Assembly (NCBI GenBank): GCA_964412395.1
Contig: CAYPOY010000084.1
Location: forward strand, 1-17,392
Reading direction: 5' to 3'
DNA from: CAYPOY01 sp964412395
GTDB lineage: Bacteria; Chloroflexota; Anaerolineae; B4-G1
DNA: 17,392 nt
Shown here: positions 1 through 6,779 of the stretch, piece after piece
Layout: every line of letters starts with the position of its first letter
Position numbering within the stretch: position 1 is the first letter of the stretch
Position numbers and translations under genes: made by a program
Notes under the pieces: generated by a model
Seen by the model: only the letters and a program-made list of their open reading frames with translations
What the model was told of the DNA's origin: nothing
Database searches by the model: none

Positions 1-2
1 AG

Positions 3-434
3 GGCAAGCGTTGGTTGCAACAGGCTCGACAGGACCTTGATGATGCCCGTTACAATCAGGCTGGAGGACGTTACCACCTGGCGTGCTTTCTGGCCCAGCA
101 GGCCGGCGAAAAGGTGCTGAAGGGCTACCTGTACGCCCAGGGAGTAGAAAGGGTGTGGGGACACTCGGTGGCAGACCTGGCCCGCCAAGCCGCCGAGTAT
201 GATGCCCATTTCGAGACGCTGATCGGCGTAGGGGGTGGTCTCGACCGTCATTACATCCCCACTCGCTACCCAAACGGGCTACCTGGTGGGATTCCGGCCG
301 AAGCCTTCGATGCCGAGGATGCAGAAAAGGCGCTTCGTCAGGCGCAGCACATTATCCGGCAGGTCGTGGAGGTACTGGAGGGCGCGGGGGAACAGGCCAA
401 CCCCAGGACAACGCAGCGTGAATCTACGATGTAG
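3..434 (+). CDS. HEPN-domain protein, 5' end cut by window edge
   Basis: The open frame enters from the left edge and gives 143 residues up to TAG at 432-434. The visible protein begins GKRWLQQARQDLDDARY, the usual start of the first HEPN helix, so only a few N-terminal residues are probably missing; the TTG at 15 lies inside this helix and is unlikely to be the start. Further family marks are the HLACFLAQQAGEKVLKGYL helix and LDRHYIPTRYPN, followed by the A-x-x-A-x-x-A pattern of the last helix. HEPN proteins of this kind are commonly the partner of a small MNT nucleotidyltransferase in toxin-antitoxin pairs; any partner would be upstream, outside the window. I do not see the RNase-type R-x4-6-H motif, so RNase activity is not supported. 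The end overlaps the start of threonine synthase by 17 bp, suggesting co-translation. Confidence 0.8.
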   Translation, partial: GKRWLQQARQDLDDARYNQAGGRYHLACFLAQQAGEKVLKGYLYAQGVERVWGHSVADLARQAAEYDAHFETLIGVGGGLDRHYIPTRYPNGLPGGIPAEAFDAEDAEKALRQAQHIIRQVVEVLEGAGEQANPRTTQRESTM

Positions 435-1527
435 CGATTGTGCGCACTATTGGCCCCTCGACTCCACCCGCTGGCGCTGTGACTGTGGTGGTGCGCTGAA
501 GATCGTGGGTGCACCATCCTTCGACCTGGCCCGTGTGGATGAGGGCAACCATACCCTCTGGCGCTACCGGGATGCGCTGCCCGTGCCAGATGGTGCGAGT
601 CCGGTGACGCTGGGCGAGGGCTGGACCCCGCTGGTCGCCACTGAATGGGATGGCCGGTCCATCTACCTCAAAGCCGAGTACCTCAACCCTACGGGTTCCT
701 TCAAAGATCGGGGCGCGGGAGTGTTGGTCACGGCGCTGAAGGCAGCGGGTGTGCAGGAGGTCGTCGAGGATTCTTCGGGCAACGCCGGGGCTGCGTTGGC
801 GGCCTACGCTGCCCGCGCCGGTCTCCGAGCCACCATCTACGTGCCCGCTCACGCCTCGCCGGTCAAGCAGGCGCAGATCGCGGTCTATGGAGCGGAGGTT
901 GTGCCGGTGCCCGGACTCCGCAGCGAGGCCGCTCGTGCCGTGCGCCGGGCCGCCGAGAAAGGCGCTGTCTACGCCAGCCACGTCTACAGCCCCTTCTACC
1001 CACAGGGGATGAAGACAATCGCTTTTGAGCTGTGGGAGCAGTTGGGTGGTCGTGCACCGGAGAGCGTCGTGGTGCCGCTGGGGCACGGGACGTTGTTGCT
1101 TGGGATGTACCGGGGTTTCTGTGAACTGCTGTCGGCGGGGTTGGTCGGGCGGCTACCACGTCTCTTCGGCGTGCAGGCGCAACCGTGCGCACCGCTGGCA
1201 CGTGCCTGGGAGCGCGGCGCGGCCGACGCAGCGCCAGTCGAGGAGGGAGATACCATCGCGGAGGGAGTGCGCATCGCTGCGCCACCCTGGGGCCGGGCGG
1301 TGCTGGCTGCCGTGCGCGCAAGCGGCGGCTCGATACTGGCCCTGCCGGATGGAGAGACACTGGCGGCACAGGAGAAACTAGCCCGGCGGGGGTCCTACGT
1401 CGAGCCGACCTCCGCGCTGGCCGTGGCCGCGCTGGATCACCTGCGCGACCGCCTGGGCGACATACTGGTCGTCGTGCTGACCGGAAGCGGGTTCAAGACA
1501 ATGAAGCAATGCACAATGAAGCAATGA
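418..1527 (+). CDS. thrC: Threonine synthase (PLP fold-type II)
   Basis: Converts O-phosphohomoserine to threonine in the cytoplasm, using pyridoxal phosphate. I chose GTG 418 because it puts the N-terminal zinc-ribbon (C5-x2-C8 ... C21-x-C23) at the start, as in many archaeal and bacterial threonine synthases; the open frame continues upstream to 235 but there only shadows the HEPN gene. The protein is 369 residues. TLGEGWTPL (about 64-72) is followed by NPTGSFKDRG with PLP lysine K96, then the phosphate-binding SSGNAGAALAAYAARAG helix, and it ends normally at VVVLTGSGFK. The final residues TMKQCTMKQ come from a 15-bp direct repeat that also supplies the TGA stop. Another fold-II PLP enzyme is possible, but the ribbon plus the TPL and SFKDRG motifs favour threonine synthase. 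Confidence 0.87.
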   Translation: MNLRCSDCAHYWPLDSTRWRCDCGGALKIVGAPSFDLARVDEGNHTLWRYRDALPVPDGASPVTLGEGWTPLVATEWDGRSIYLKAEYLNPTGSFKDRGAGVLVTALKAAGVQEVVEDSSGNAGAALAAYAARAGLRATIYVPAHASPVKQAQIAVYGAEVVPVPGLRSEAARAVRRAAEKGAVYASHVYSPFYPQGMKTIAFELWEQLGGRAPESVVVPLGHGTLLLGMYRGFCELLSAGLVGRLPRLFGVQAQPCAPLARAWERGAADAAPVEEGDTIAEGVRIAAPPWGRAVLAAVRASGGSILALPDGETLAAQEKLARRGSYVEPTSALAVAALDHLRDRLGDILVVVLTGSGFKTMKQCTMKQ

Positions 1528-1533
1528 ACAATT
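1499..1533. repeat. 15-bp direct repeat at the thrC 3' end
   Basis: Two 15-bp units (1499-1513 and 1514-1528) differ only near their last positions. Both are built from the word CAATGAA, which also makes up the tandem array at 7763-7797. The thrC stop codon TGA (1525-1527) lies inside the second unit, so the last nine residues of the protein are repeat-coded. Confidence 0.7.
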
Positions 1534-1566
1534 TGATAGAACGAGGAGGAGCGGGGTCGAGTCGAA

Positions 1567-2352
1567 ATGAGCGACAGTCCAGCTAGCATCCAGCAACCAG
1601 TGTCCAGTAAAGAGCATCCAGCCGCCGACCTCGAAGCCCTGCAACAGGCGCTGGGGCACCGCTTTCACGACCTGGGCCTCCTCCATCGCGCCCTCACCCA
1701 TCCCTCCTACGTCAACGAACATTTGGAGGATGGGACTGGCGACAACCAGCGTCTCGAGTTCCTGGGCGATGCGGTGCTCGACTTTGTCGCTGGCGCGTGG
1801 GTCTATCGCCATTACCCTGATTTCGACGAGGGGCGTATGACCCGCCTGCGAGCGGCTCTGGTGCGCACCGAGACGCTAGCGCGACTTGCCAGGCAGGTGG
1901 GAATTGGGAAGGGGTTGCGGCTGGGCCACGGGGAGGAGGAGGCCGGAGGGCGGGAGCGAGATGCCAATCTGTGTGATGCCTTCGAGGCTGTCGTAGGTGC
2001 GCTCTATCTCGATGGCGGGCTGGCGGCCGTCGTGGCCTGCGCTGAGCCGCTCATCAGGCCGGTGGCTGAGGCGACGCTGGCAGCAGAGGCAGATTTGGAT
2101 GCTAAGAGCCGCCTTCAGGAGTGGAGCCAGGCTGAATTGGGGGTCACACCCCGCTATCGCATCGTCGCCGAAAAAGGACCCGACCACGCCAAGACTTTCG
2201 TGGCGGAGGTGCTTCTGGGCAAGAAGGTGGCGGGCCAGGGAGCGGGCCACAGTAAGCAGGCGGCCGAGCAGGCGGCGGCGCAGGCAGCGTGGAAGTCGCT
2301 TATGCAGCAGGAGCCCGCAGCGTCAGAAGTGTCACCTCCGGGCGACAGTTGA
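1567..2352 (+). CDS. rnc: Ribonuclease III
   Basis: Endonuclease that cuts double-stranded RNA, chiefly in rRNA maturation and in turnover of structured transcripts; it acts as a homodimer with Mg2+. The protein has 261 residues. The signature NQRLEFLGDAVLD lies at 60-72 and carries E64 and D68; the second acidic pair is D137 and E140 in LCDAFEAVVGALYLDGG. The dsRNA-binding domain fills the C-terminal third (KSRLQEWSQAELGVTPRY through the GAGHSKQAAEQAAAQAAWKSL helix). ATG 1567 is the only reasonable start: the frame has a stop at 1534. A GGAGGAG lies 15 nt upstream, farther than usual. Residues 8-19 are encoded by degenerate heptamers (1587-1621) that pad the N-terminus. The 3' end overlaps the opposing phosphoesterase gene by 53 bp. 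Confidence 0.93.
   Translation: MSDSPASIQQPVSSKEHPAADLEALQQALGHRFHDLGLLHRALTHPSYVNEHLEDGTGDNQRLEFLGDAVLDFVAGAWVYRHYPDFDEGRMTRLRAALVRTETLARLARQVGIGKGLRLGHGEEEAGGRERDANLCDAFEAVVGALYLDGGLAAVVACAEPLIRPVAEATLAAEADLDAKSRLQEWSQAELGVTPRYRIVAEKGPDHAKTFVAEVLLGKKVAGQGAGHSKQAAEQAAAQAAWKSLMQQEPAASEVSPPGDS
1587..1621. repeat. Degenerate heptamer array inside the rnc 5' end
   Basis: Five consecutive 7-bp units (CATCCAG, CAACCAG, TGTCCAG, TAAAGAG, CATCCAG) encode residues 8-19 of RNase III, ahead of the conserved catalytic domain. They belong to the same style of 7-bp repeat seen at the ends of other genes in this window. Confidence 0.55.
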
Positions 2353-3187
2353 TGCGCACCGCTGGGGCGATCAGCCCAATGCCCCGGTTGACGTAGAGCC
2401 ACATCCCGCCTACCCGGTACAACCCAGCGGGGTATTTGTGGGCCAGGTAGGGCAGAAGCGGTGGCCCGACGAAGGGCAGCCGCACCTGTCCCCCGTGGGA
2501 GTGGCCCGAAAGTTGCAACTTCACCCTCCCGTCGGCTGCCACCTCGTCGGCGTAGTCAGGCTCATGGGCCAGAAGCACGATCGTCGTGTGAGCTGGTATC
2601 CCCTCCAGCGCCTTATCCAGGTCAGCGTGCCTTTCCCACACGTCATCCACCGCTGCAACCCACAGTCCATTCGCCATCTCACGTGCCGCGTTGCGCAGCA
2701 CGGTCAGCCCGGCGTCGGCGAGCGCCCCGGCGACGGCGTTGGCATCGGTCCAATGGTCGTGATTGCCCAGGCATGCGAGTGCGTTACTCCCCCCAGCCCC
2801 CCCGAAGCGGGGGGGAGAATCTCCGCTGGAGGCTGCCAGGGGAGAGAGCGCCTCCGCGCAGGAGGGGGCGTAGTTGGCGGAGTGCGATACATAGTCACCG
2901 GTCAGCACGGTCAGGTCGGCCTGCTGCTGCAATGCCAGTTCCACCGCCCGCGCAACGTCTTCCTGCGTCACCTTCGGCCCGCGATGCAGGTCCGAAAGTT
3001 GCGCGATGGTGAAGCCGTCGAGGTCGGCGGGCAGGCCGGGCAGCGGTACCTCAACCCGCTCCACCGCCAGCCAGGATGGTTCGACGAGCGCGGCATAGCC
3101 CACTCCTCCGAGAGCCGAGAGTCCGGCTGTCGCCGTGCCGCCCAGCATCCATTTGAGAAACCGCCGTCGCGTGATTCTGTGTGGCAT
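2300..3187 (-). CDS. Tat-exported calcineurin-like metallophosphoesterase (YkuE/YaeI type)
   Basis: Predicted two-metal phosphoesterase of 295 residues. The N-terminus RRRFLKWMLGG is a twin-arginine signal followed by a small-residue hydrophobic stretch, so it is probably exported folded, with the catalytic domain outside the cytoplasmic membrane. All metal-binding motifs are present in order: SDLHRG, LTGDYVS, GNHDHW, LLAHEP and GHSHGGQ. The membrane-associated YkuE/YaeI group acts on phosphodiesters or lipid-linked phosphates; the substrate here is unknown. Between SHSANYAPSCAEAL and LACLGNHDHW sits an extra Ser/Pro/Gly peptide (SPPRFGGAGGS) encoded by a palindromic repeat. ATG 3187 lies 6 nt from a perfect TATAAT, suggesting a leaderless transcript. 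The gene is divergent from smc and overlaps rnc tail to tail. Codon frame and motifs are intact, so it is probably functional. Confidence 0.88.
   Translation of the reverse strand: MPHRITRRRFLKWMLGGTATAGLSALGGVGYAALVEPSWLAVERVEVPLPGLPADLDGFTIAQLSDLHRGPKVTQEDVARAVELALQQQADLTVLTGDYVSHSANYAPSCAEALSPLAASSGDSPPRFGGAGGSNALACLGNHDHWTDANAVAGALADAGLTVLRNAAREMANGLWVAAVDDVWERHADLDKALEGIPAHTTIVLLAHEPDYADEVAADGRVKLQLSGHSHGGQVRLPFVGPPLLPYLAHKYPAGLYRVGGMWLYVNRGIGLIAPAVRINCRPEVTLLTLRAPAA
2787..2817 (-). repeat. GC-rich palindromic element inserted in frame in the phosphoesterase gene
   Basis: An 8-bp perfect stem (2797-2804 with 2808-2815, loop AAG) is flanked on the + strand left side by a further CTCCCCCC block. 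Read in the gene's direction the order is palindrome then G-rich block, coding SPPRFGGAGGS. The same architecture occurs at 8544-8577, 11100-11133 and 15937-15976. Confidence 0.7.
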
Positions 3188-3193
3188 ACTTTA

Positions 3194-3221
3194 ATTATAC
3201 GTCTCCTTCCACAACTTGCAA
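3194..3221 (-). promoter_or_regulatory. Predicted sigma-70-type promoter of the phosphoesterase gene
   Basis: On the minus strand, -10 TATAAT (3194-3199, perfect) follows a weak -35 TTGCAA (3216-3221) with a 16-bp spacer. The -10 ends six bases before ATG 3187, so transcription should begin at or next to the start codon. That fits a leaderless mRNA and explains the lack of a ribosome-binding site closer to the start. It diverges from the smc promoter across the heptamer array. Confidence 0.6.
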
Positions 3222-3232
3222 TCTCCATTTCC

Positions 3233-3351
3233 CCACTCTCCACTCTCCACCTCTCACCCTCCACCCTCCGTTCTCCATTCTCCGCCCTCCATTCTCCCTT
3301 CTCCATCCTCCGCCCTCCACCCTCCACCCTCCACTCTCCCTTCTCCACCCT
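3233..3351. repeat. Polypyrimidine heptamer array (about 17 units)
   Basis: About 17 consecutive units of the form CC-N-N-Y-C-T (for example CCACTCT, CCATTCT, CCGCCCT, CCACCCT) run with only a one-base slip near 3247-3260. The + strand is almost purely pyrimidine and the minus strand purine. The array fills the space between the -35 elements of two divergent promoters. Such strand asymmetry can favour triplex (H-DNA) structure; that is inference. Confidence 0.85.
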
Positions 3352-3356
3352 CCGAT

Positions 3357-3385
3357 TTGCCATCTCTCTCCAAGCGCGGTATACT
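3357..3385 (+). promoter_or_regulatory. Predicted sigma-70-type promoter of smc
   Basis: -35 TTGCCA (3357-3362) and -10 TATACT (3380-3385) each match consensus at five of six positions and are separated by exactly 17 bp. A start point near 3392 would leave about five bases before ATG 3397, and no Shine-Dalgarno is present, so the smc mRNA is predicted to be nearly leaderless. Confidence 0.6.
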
Positions 3386-3396
3386 GCGTCGTACGG

Positions 3397-6300
3397 ATGC
3401 GCCTCAACCACCTTACACTCCAGGGCTACAAATCCTTCGCGACCAGGACCGAATTCCTGTTTCCCACCGGTATCACGGCCATCGTCGGCCCTAACGGGAG
3501 CGGGAAGTCAAACGTCGCCGACGCCATCCGTTGGGTGCTGGGTGAGCAGAGTATGCGCGCTTTGCGGGGCAAGTCCACCGCCGACATGATCTTTGCTGGC
3601 GGGCGTCGCCGTGCCCGGTCCGGTATGGCCGAGGCCTCCCTGACCCTTGACAACTCCGACGGTTGGCTGCCGATTGAGTTCAGCGAGGTCACCCTCGCCC
3701 GCCGTGCCTATCGCTCCGGCGAAAACGAGTATCTCATCAACGGAGCGCGGGTGCGGCTGCGCGACATCACCGCATTGCTGGCCGAGAGTGGTCTCAGCCA
3801 GCGCGCCTACACCGTCATTGGACAGGGGCTGGTAGATGCGGCGCTCTCGCTGCGGCCCCAGGAGCGGCGCGCGCTCTTCGAGGAAGCCGCTGGCATCAGC
3901 CTCTACCGTGCCCGACGAGAGGAGGCCGTCCGGCGTCTGGATGAGATGCAGCGCAATCTGGAGCGCGTCCACGACATTGTCGTCGAAATCACCCCCCGCG
4001 TGCGGCGGCTCAAGCGGGAGGCGGAACGGGTGGAGGAACATCGCCGGCTGGCCACCCACCTGGAGCGGCTGCAGCGCACCTGGTACGGTTACCATTGGGG
4101 ACGTCAGCAGGTCGCGCTGGACCGTGCCCTGGGAAGGGCCTCCGTTCTGGCAAGCAACCTGGATGCGCAGCAGAGGGAAGCATCCGCGCTGAGCGAGCGA
4201 CTATCCCGACTGCGCCGGCAAGAGAGCGAACTGCGTGCCGGGCTGCGTGATTGGCACCGCGAAAGTGCCGACCTTCACGACAGGGCCAACGATACGCGGC
4301 GCGAACTGGCTGTGGCGGAGGAGCGGACGCGATTGTTGAAGGTCCGGCGCGAGGAACTGCTGGCCGAACTTGAACCCCTGAACGTCCAGCAAGAGGCGCA
4401 GGCCGAGCGGGTCGCCCAGGTCAGCATCCAGATCGAGCAACTGGAACGCGAACTGGCGGAGCGCAAGAAGCGATTGGCGGACCTGGAGCAGGAGCGGGCA
4501 ACTGTGAAAGAGCGGGCACAGAAGCCCGCCCGGCGGCGCGCCCAGATGGAGCAGGAACTGTGTGCCCGTCGCGCGCAGTTGGAACAGTTGAACCAAACGC
4601 TCCTCGACGCTCGCGCGGAGGCGGCCCGCCTGGCGGGCGAGCAGGAGGCGCTCAGCCGGATGCACGCTGCGTGGGCTGCCTACGACGTCGGTGTCCAGAC
4701 GCTGCTCCAGGCTGACCTGGACGGTGTTCTCGGGCCGCTGGCGGCGCTGATTCAGGTACCTCCTGCGTGGGAGCGAGCCGTCGAGGCCGCGCTGGGTGCC
4801 GACCTTCAGGCCATCGTGGTGGAACGGGCTTCCATTGCCGAGGAGGTGCGCCGGATCCTTGAGTCCGTGGGAGGACGGCTGACTCTGCTGCCGCTGGATA
4901 GTCTCCGCCCGGCCCCGCCGTTGCCCTCAGGTGCGCTGCGTGCCGCCGACGTCGTTTCCTGCGAAGAGTCCTGCGATGAGAGCGTGCGACCAGCGGTCGA
5001 AACGATGCTGGGGGCTGTCGCCCTGTGCGATGACTTGCTGGCGGCTCAGGCGCTGCTCCCTGCCATGCCGCCGGGTAGCTGCTGCGTCACCGCTACAGGC
5101 ATTGTCCTGCGAGCCGATGGTGCACTCTCGATGGGATGGGCCAGGACGGGCGGTACCAGTGTCCTTGCGGATGAGCGGGCCTGGCGGGAACTGCCTACGC
5201 AACTGGAGGAGACCCGGCACCGCTGCCAGGAGGTCGAGGAGCAGCAGCGTGCGGAGGCCGAGCGGATTGCGGCACTGGAGGCCGAGTTGAAGGAACTGGC
5301 CCGGCAGGCCGCAGCGGCCAGTGAGGAGGCAGCGCGTGTTGTCCAGGAGAGGCTGGAGACGACTCGCACCGAGGCCGCGGTGGTCGGGGAGTCACTGCGC
5401 AACCAACAGGCTGCCCTGCAGCGGGAGACGGCGTTGCTGGACCGGCTTCGGGCACAGATGTCCGTCCGCCGCCAGCGGGCTGAGGAATTGGAGGATGAAT
5501 ACATCGCGATCGTCACACGCGCCCAGGAGTTGTGTGTAGAGGCGTCTCGGATAGAAGCACAACTGCGCCAGGTGCGCACGCGCATTGAGCCGGCCGAGGA
5601 GGAACTGGTGTGCTTCCGCGAAGAGCAGACGGCACTGGAGGAGCAAGAGCTGCGCGCCCGTGACCGGGTGCGCGACACGGAGACCCGTCAGGGCCGCGCC
5701 CAGTTGGATGTCGCCCGCTGCCGGGATGAACTGAAGTTGCTGGCCCGGCGCATCGAGGAGGATCTGGGATTGGTCGAACTGGAACTGGCGGAGAGTGTCA
5801 CGGCGCAGACTCCGTTGCCGCTGCGCCCGCTGGTCTCTCAACTCCCCGTCGTTGAGGATCTTCCCGAAGGGTTGGAGGAGGAAATCCTGCGCCTGAAGGC
5901 TCACCTCCGGCGATTGGGGGCGATCAACCCCAACGCCCCTGCCGAGTATGCTGAGGCCCAGGAGCGGCATCGCTTCCTCACCGAGCAGTCGGCTGATCTG
6001 GAGACGGCGTCGGCCCAACTGCGCCAGGTGGTGGCCGAATTGGATGAACTGATGGAGATCGCCTTCCGGGAGACGTTCGACGCGGTGGCGGCCAGGTTCT
6101 CCGAGACGTTCACGGCTCTGTTTAACGGCGGTAGTGCGCGGCTGGAGTTGACCGAGCCTGGCGATTTGATGAACACCGGGGTGGACATCATCGCCCGGCC
6201 TCCGGGCAAGCGCACGCAGCGGTTGGCGCTCCTCTCTGGCGGGGAGCGGGCCTTGACCGCGGCCGCGCTCTTGTTCGCCATCCTATACGTCAGCCCGACC

Positions 6301-6507
6301 CCTTTCTGCGTGCTCGACGAGGTGGACGCGATGCTCGACGAGGCAAATGTGGGGCGTTTCCGCGCGTTGTTGGAGGAGTTGGCACAGCAGACCCAGTTCG
6401 TCGTCATCACCCACAACCGGGTCACCATCGAGGCTGCCGACACCATCTACGGCGTCTCGATGGGCGCGGATGGGGTTTCGCAGGTGGTGTCGCTCAAGCT
6501 GAATTAG
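3397..6507 (+). CDS. smc: Chromosome segregation protein SMC
   Basis: ABC-type ATPase that, as a dimer with ScpA/ScpB, organises and helps separate chromosomes. The protein is 1036 residues. MRLNHLTLQGYKSF opens the head; Walker A GPNGSGKS is at 31-38 (K37); two long Glu/Arg/Leu-rich coiled-coil arms (about 165-435 and 590-860) flank the hinge, which starts near 442 with VLGPLAALIQVPPAWERA. The ABC signature LLSGGERALT is near 945, followed by Walker B FCVLDEVDAMLDEAN and the HNR switch region. ATG 3397 was chosen because upstream in-frame sequence is only pyrimidine heptamer repeat and because the promoter lies directly before it. Both arms look shorter than in the roughly 1190-residue Bacillus protein, by similar amounts. 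The TAG stop falls inside a heptamer array. No scpA/scpB is visible. Confidence 0.95.
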   Translation: MRLNHLTLQGYKSFATRTEFLFPTGITAIVGPNGSGKSNVADAIRWVLGEQSMRALRGKSTADMIFAGGRRRARSGMAEASLTLDNSDGWLPIEFSEVTLARRAYRSGENEYLINGARVRLRDITALLAESGLSQRAYTVIGQGLVDAALSLRPQERRALFEEAAGISLYRARREEAVRRLDEMQRNLERVHDIVVEITPRVRRLKREAERVEEHRRLATHLERLQRTWYGYHWGRQQVALDRALGRASVLASNLDAQQREASALSERLSRLRRQESELRAGLRDWHRESADLHDRANDTRRELAVAEERTRLLKVRREELLAELEPLNVQQEAQAERVAQVSIQIEQLERELAERKKRLADLEQERATVKERAQKPARRRAQMEQELCARRAQLEQLNQTLLDARAEAARLAGEQEALSRMHAAWAAYDVGVQTLLQADLDGVLGPLAALIQVPPAWERAVEAALGADLQAIVVERASIAEEVRRILESVGGRLTLLPLDSLRPAPPLPSGALRAADVVSCEESCDESVRPAVETMLGAVALCDDLLAAQALLPAMPPGSCCVTATGIVLRADGALSMGWARTGGTSVLADERAWRELPTQLEETRHRCQEVEEQQRAEAERIAALEAELKELARQAAAASEEAARVVQERLETTRTEAAVVGESLRNQQAALQRETALLDRLRAQMSVRRQRAEELEDEYIAIVTRAQELCVEASRIEAQLRQVRTRIEPAEEELVCFREEQTALEEQELRARDRVRDTETRQGRAQLDVARCRDELKLLARRIEEDLGLVELELAESVTAQTPLPLRPLVSQLPVVEDLPEGLEEEILRLKAHLRRLGAINPNAPAEYAEAQERHRFLTEQSADLETASAQLRQVVAELDELMEIAFRETFDAVAARFSETFTALFNGGSARLELTEPGDLMNTGVDIIARPPGKRTQRLALLSGGERALTAAALLFAILYVSPTPFCVLDEVDAMLDEANVGRFRALLEELAQQTQFVVITHNRVTIEAADTIYGVSMGADGVSQVVSLKLN

Positions 6508-6558
6508 AGATTGGAGGTTGGGGGTTGGAGATTAGAGATTGGAGATTGGAGGTTGGGA
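6503..6558. repeat. Heptamer array overlapping the smc stop codon
   Basis: Eight consecutive 7-bp units of the form RTTRGRG (ATTAGAG, ATTGGAG, GTTGGGG, GTTGGAG, ATTAGAG, ATTGGAG, ATTGGAG, GTTGGGA). The first unit contains the smc TAG. Bases 6527-6551 are perfectly repeated in inverted orientation at 6786-6810. Confidence 0.85.
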
Positions 6559-6568
6559 GTAACGAGTG

Positions 6569-6779
6569 ATGCGCCTGGCAGTCTTGGCTGATATTCACGG
6601 AAACCTGCCCGCGTTGGAAGCGGTGTTGGCGGACGTGCGGCAGCACGACTGGCTGGCCTTCTTCCCCCAGGCAGCGATCCGGTCAAGTTGGACCTGGCGC
6701 TTGCCCAAATCGAAGAGCTGGTATTGGTGGGCGGACATACACACCTGGTACTGGAAAGAGAGGTAGCCGCTTGTCGAAA
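6569..6779 (+). pseudogene. Metallophosphoesterase remnant with internal deletion and frameshift
   Basis: ATG 6569 opens MRLAVLADIHGNLPALEAVL, the N-terminus of the YfcE/MJ0936-like phosphodiesterase family (D and H of the first metal motif are present). After DVRQHD the homology ends; the original frame continues as unrelated tryptophan-rich residues to a TAG at 6764. From 6673, in another frame, SDPVKLDLALAQIEELVLVG then GHTH appears, which is the C-terminal metal motif of the same family. Roughly 150 residues, including GD and GNHD, appear to be lost between them. It lies between inverted heptamer arrays and its tail runs into the asparaginase start. Not expected to be functional. Confidence 0.75.

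Noticed and set aside
235..417. Longer threonine synthase start
   Set aside because: It shadows the HEPN gene in another frame and precedes the zinc-ribbon, which normally begins the protein.
3181..3396. Longer SMC start at 3181
   Set aside because: The extra 72 residues are coded by the pyrimidine heptamer array and the smc promoter lies inside the stretch; MRLNHLTLQGYKSF at 3397 is the family start.
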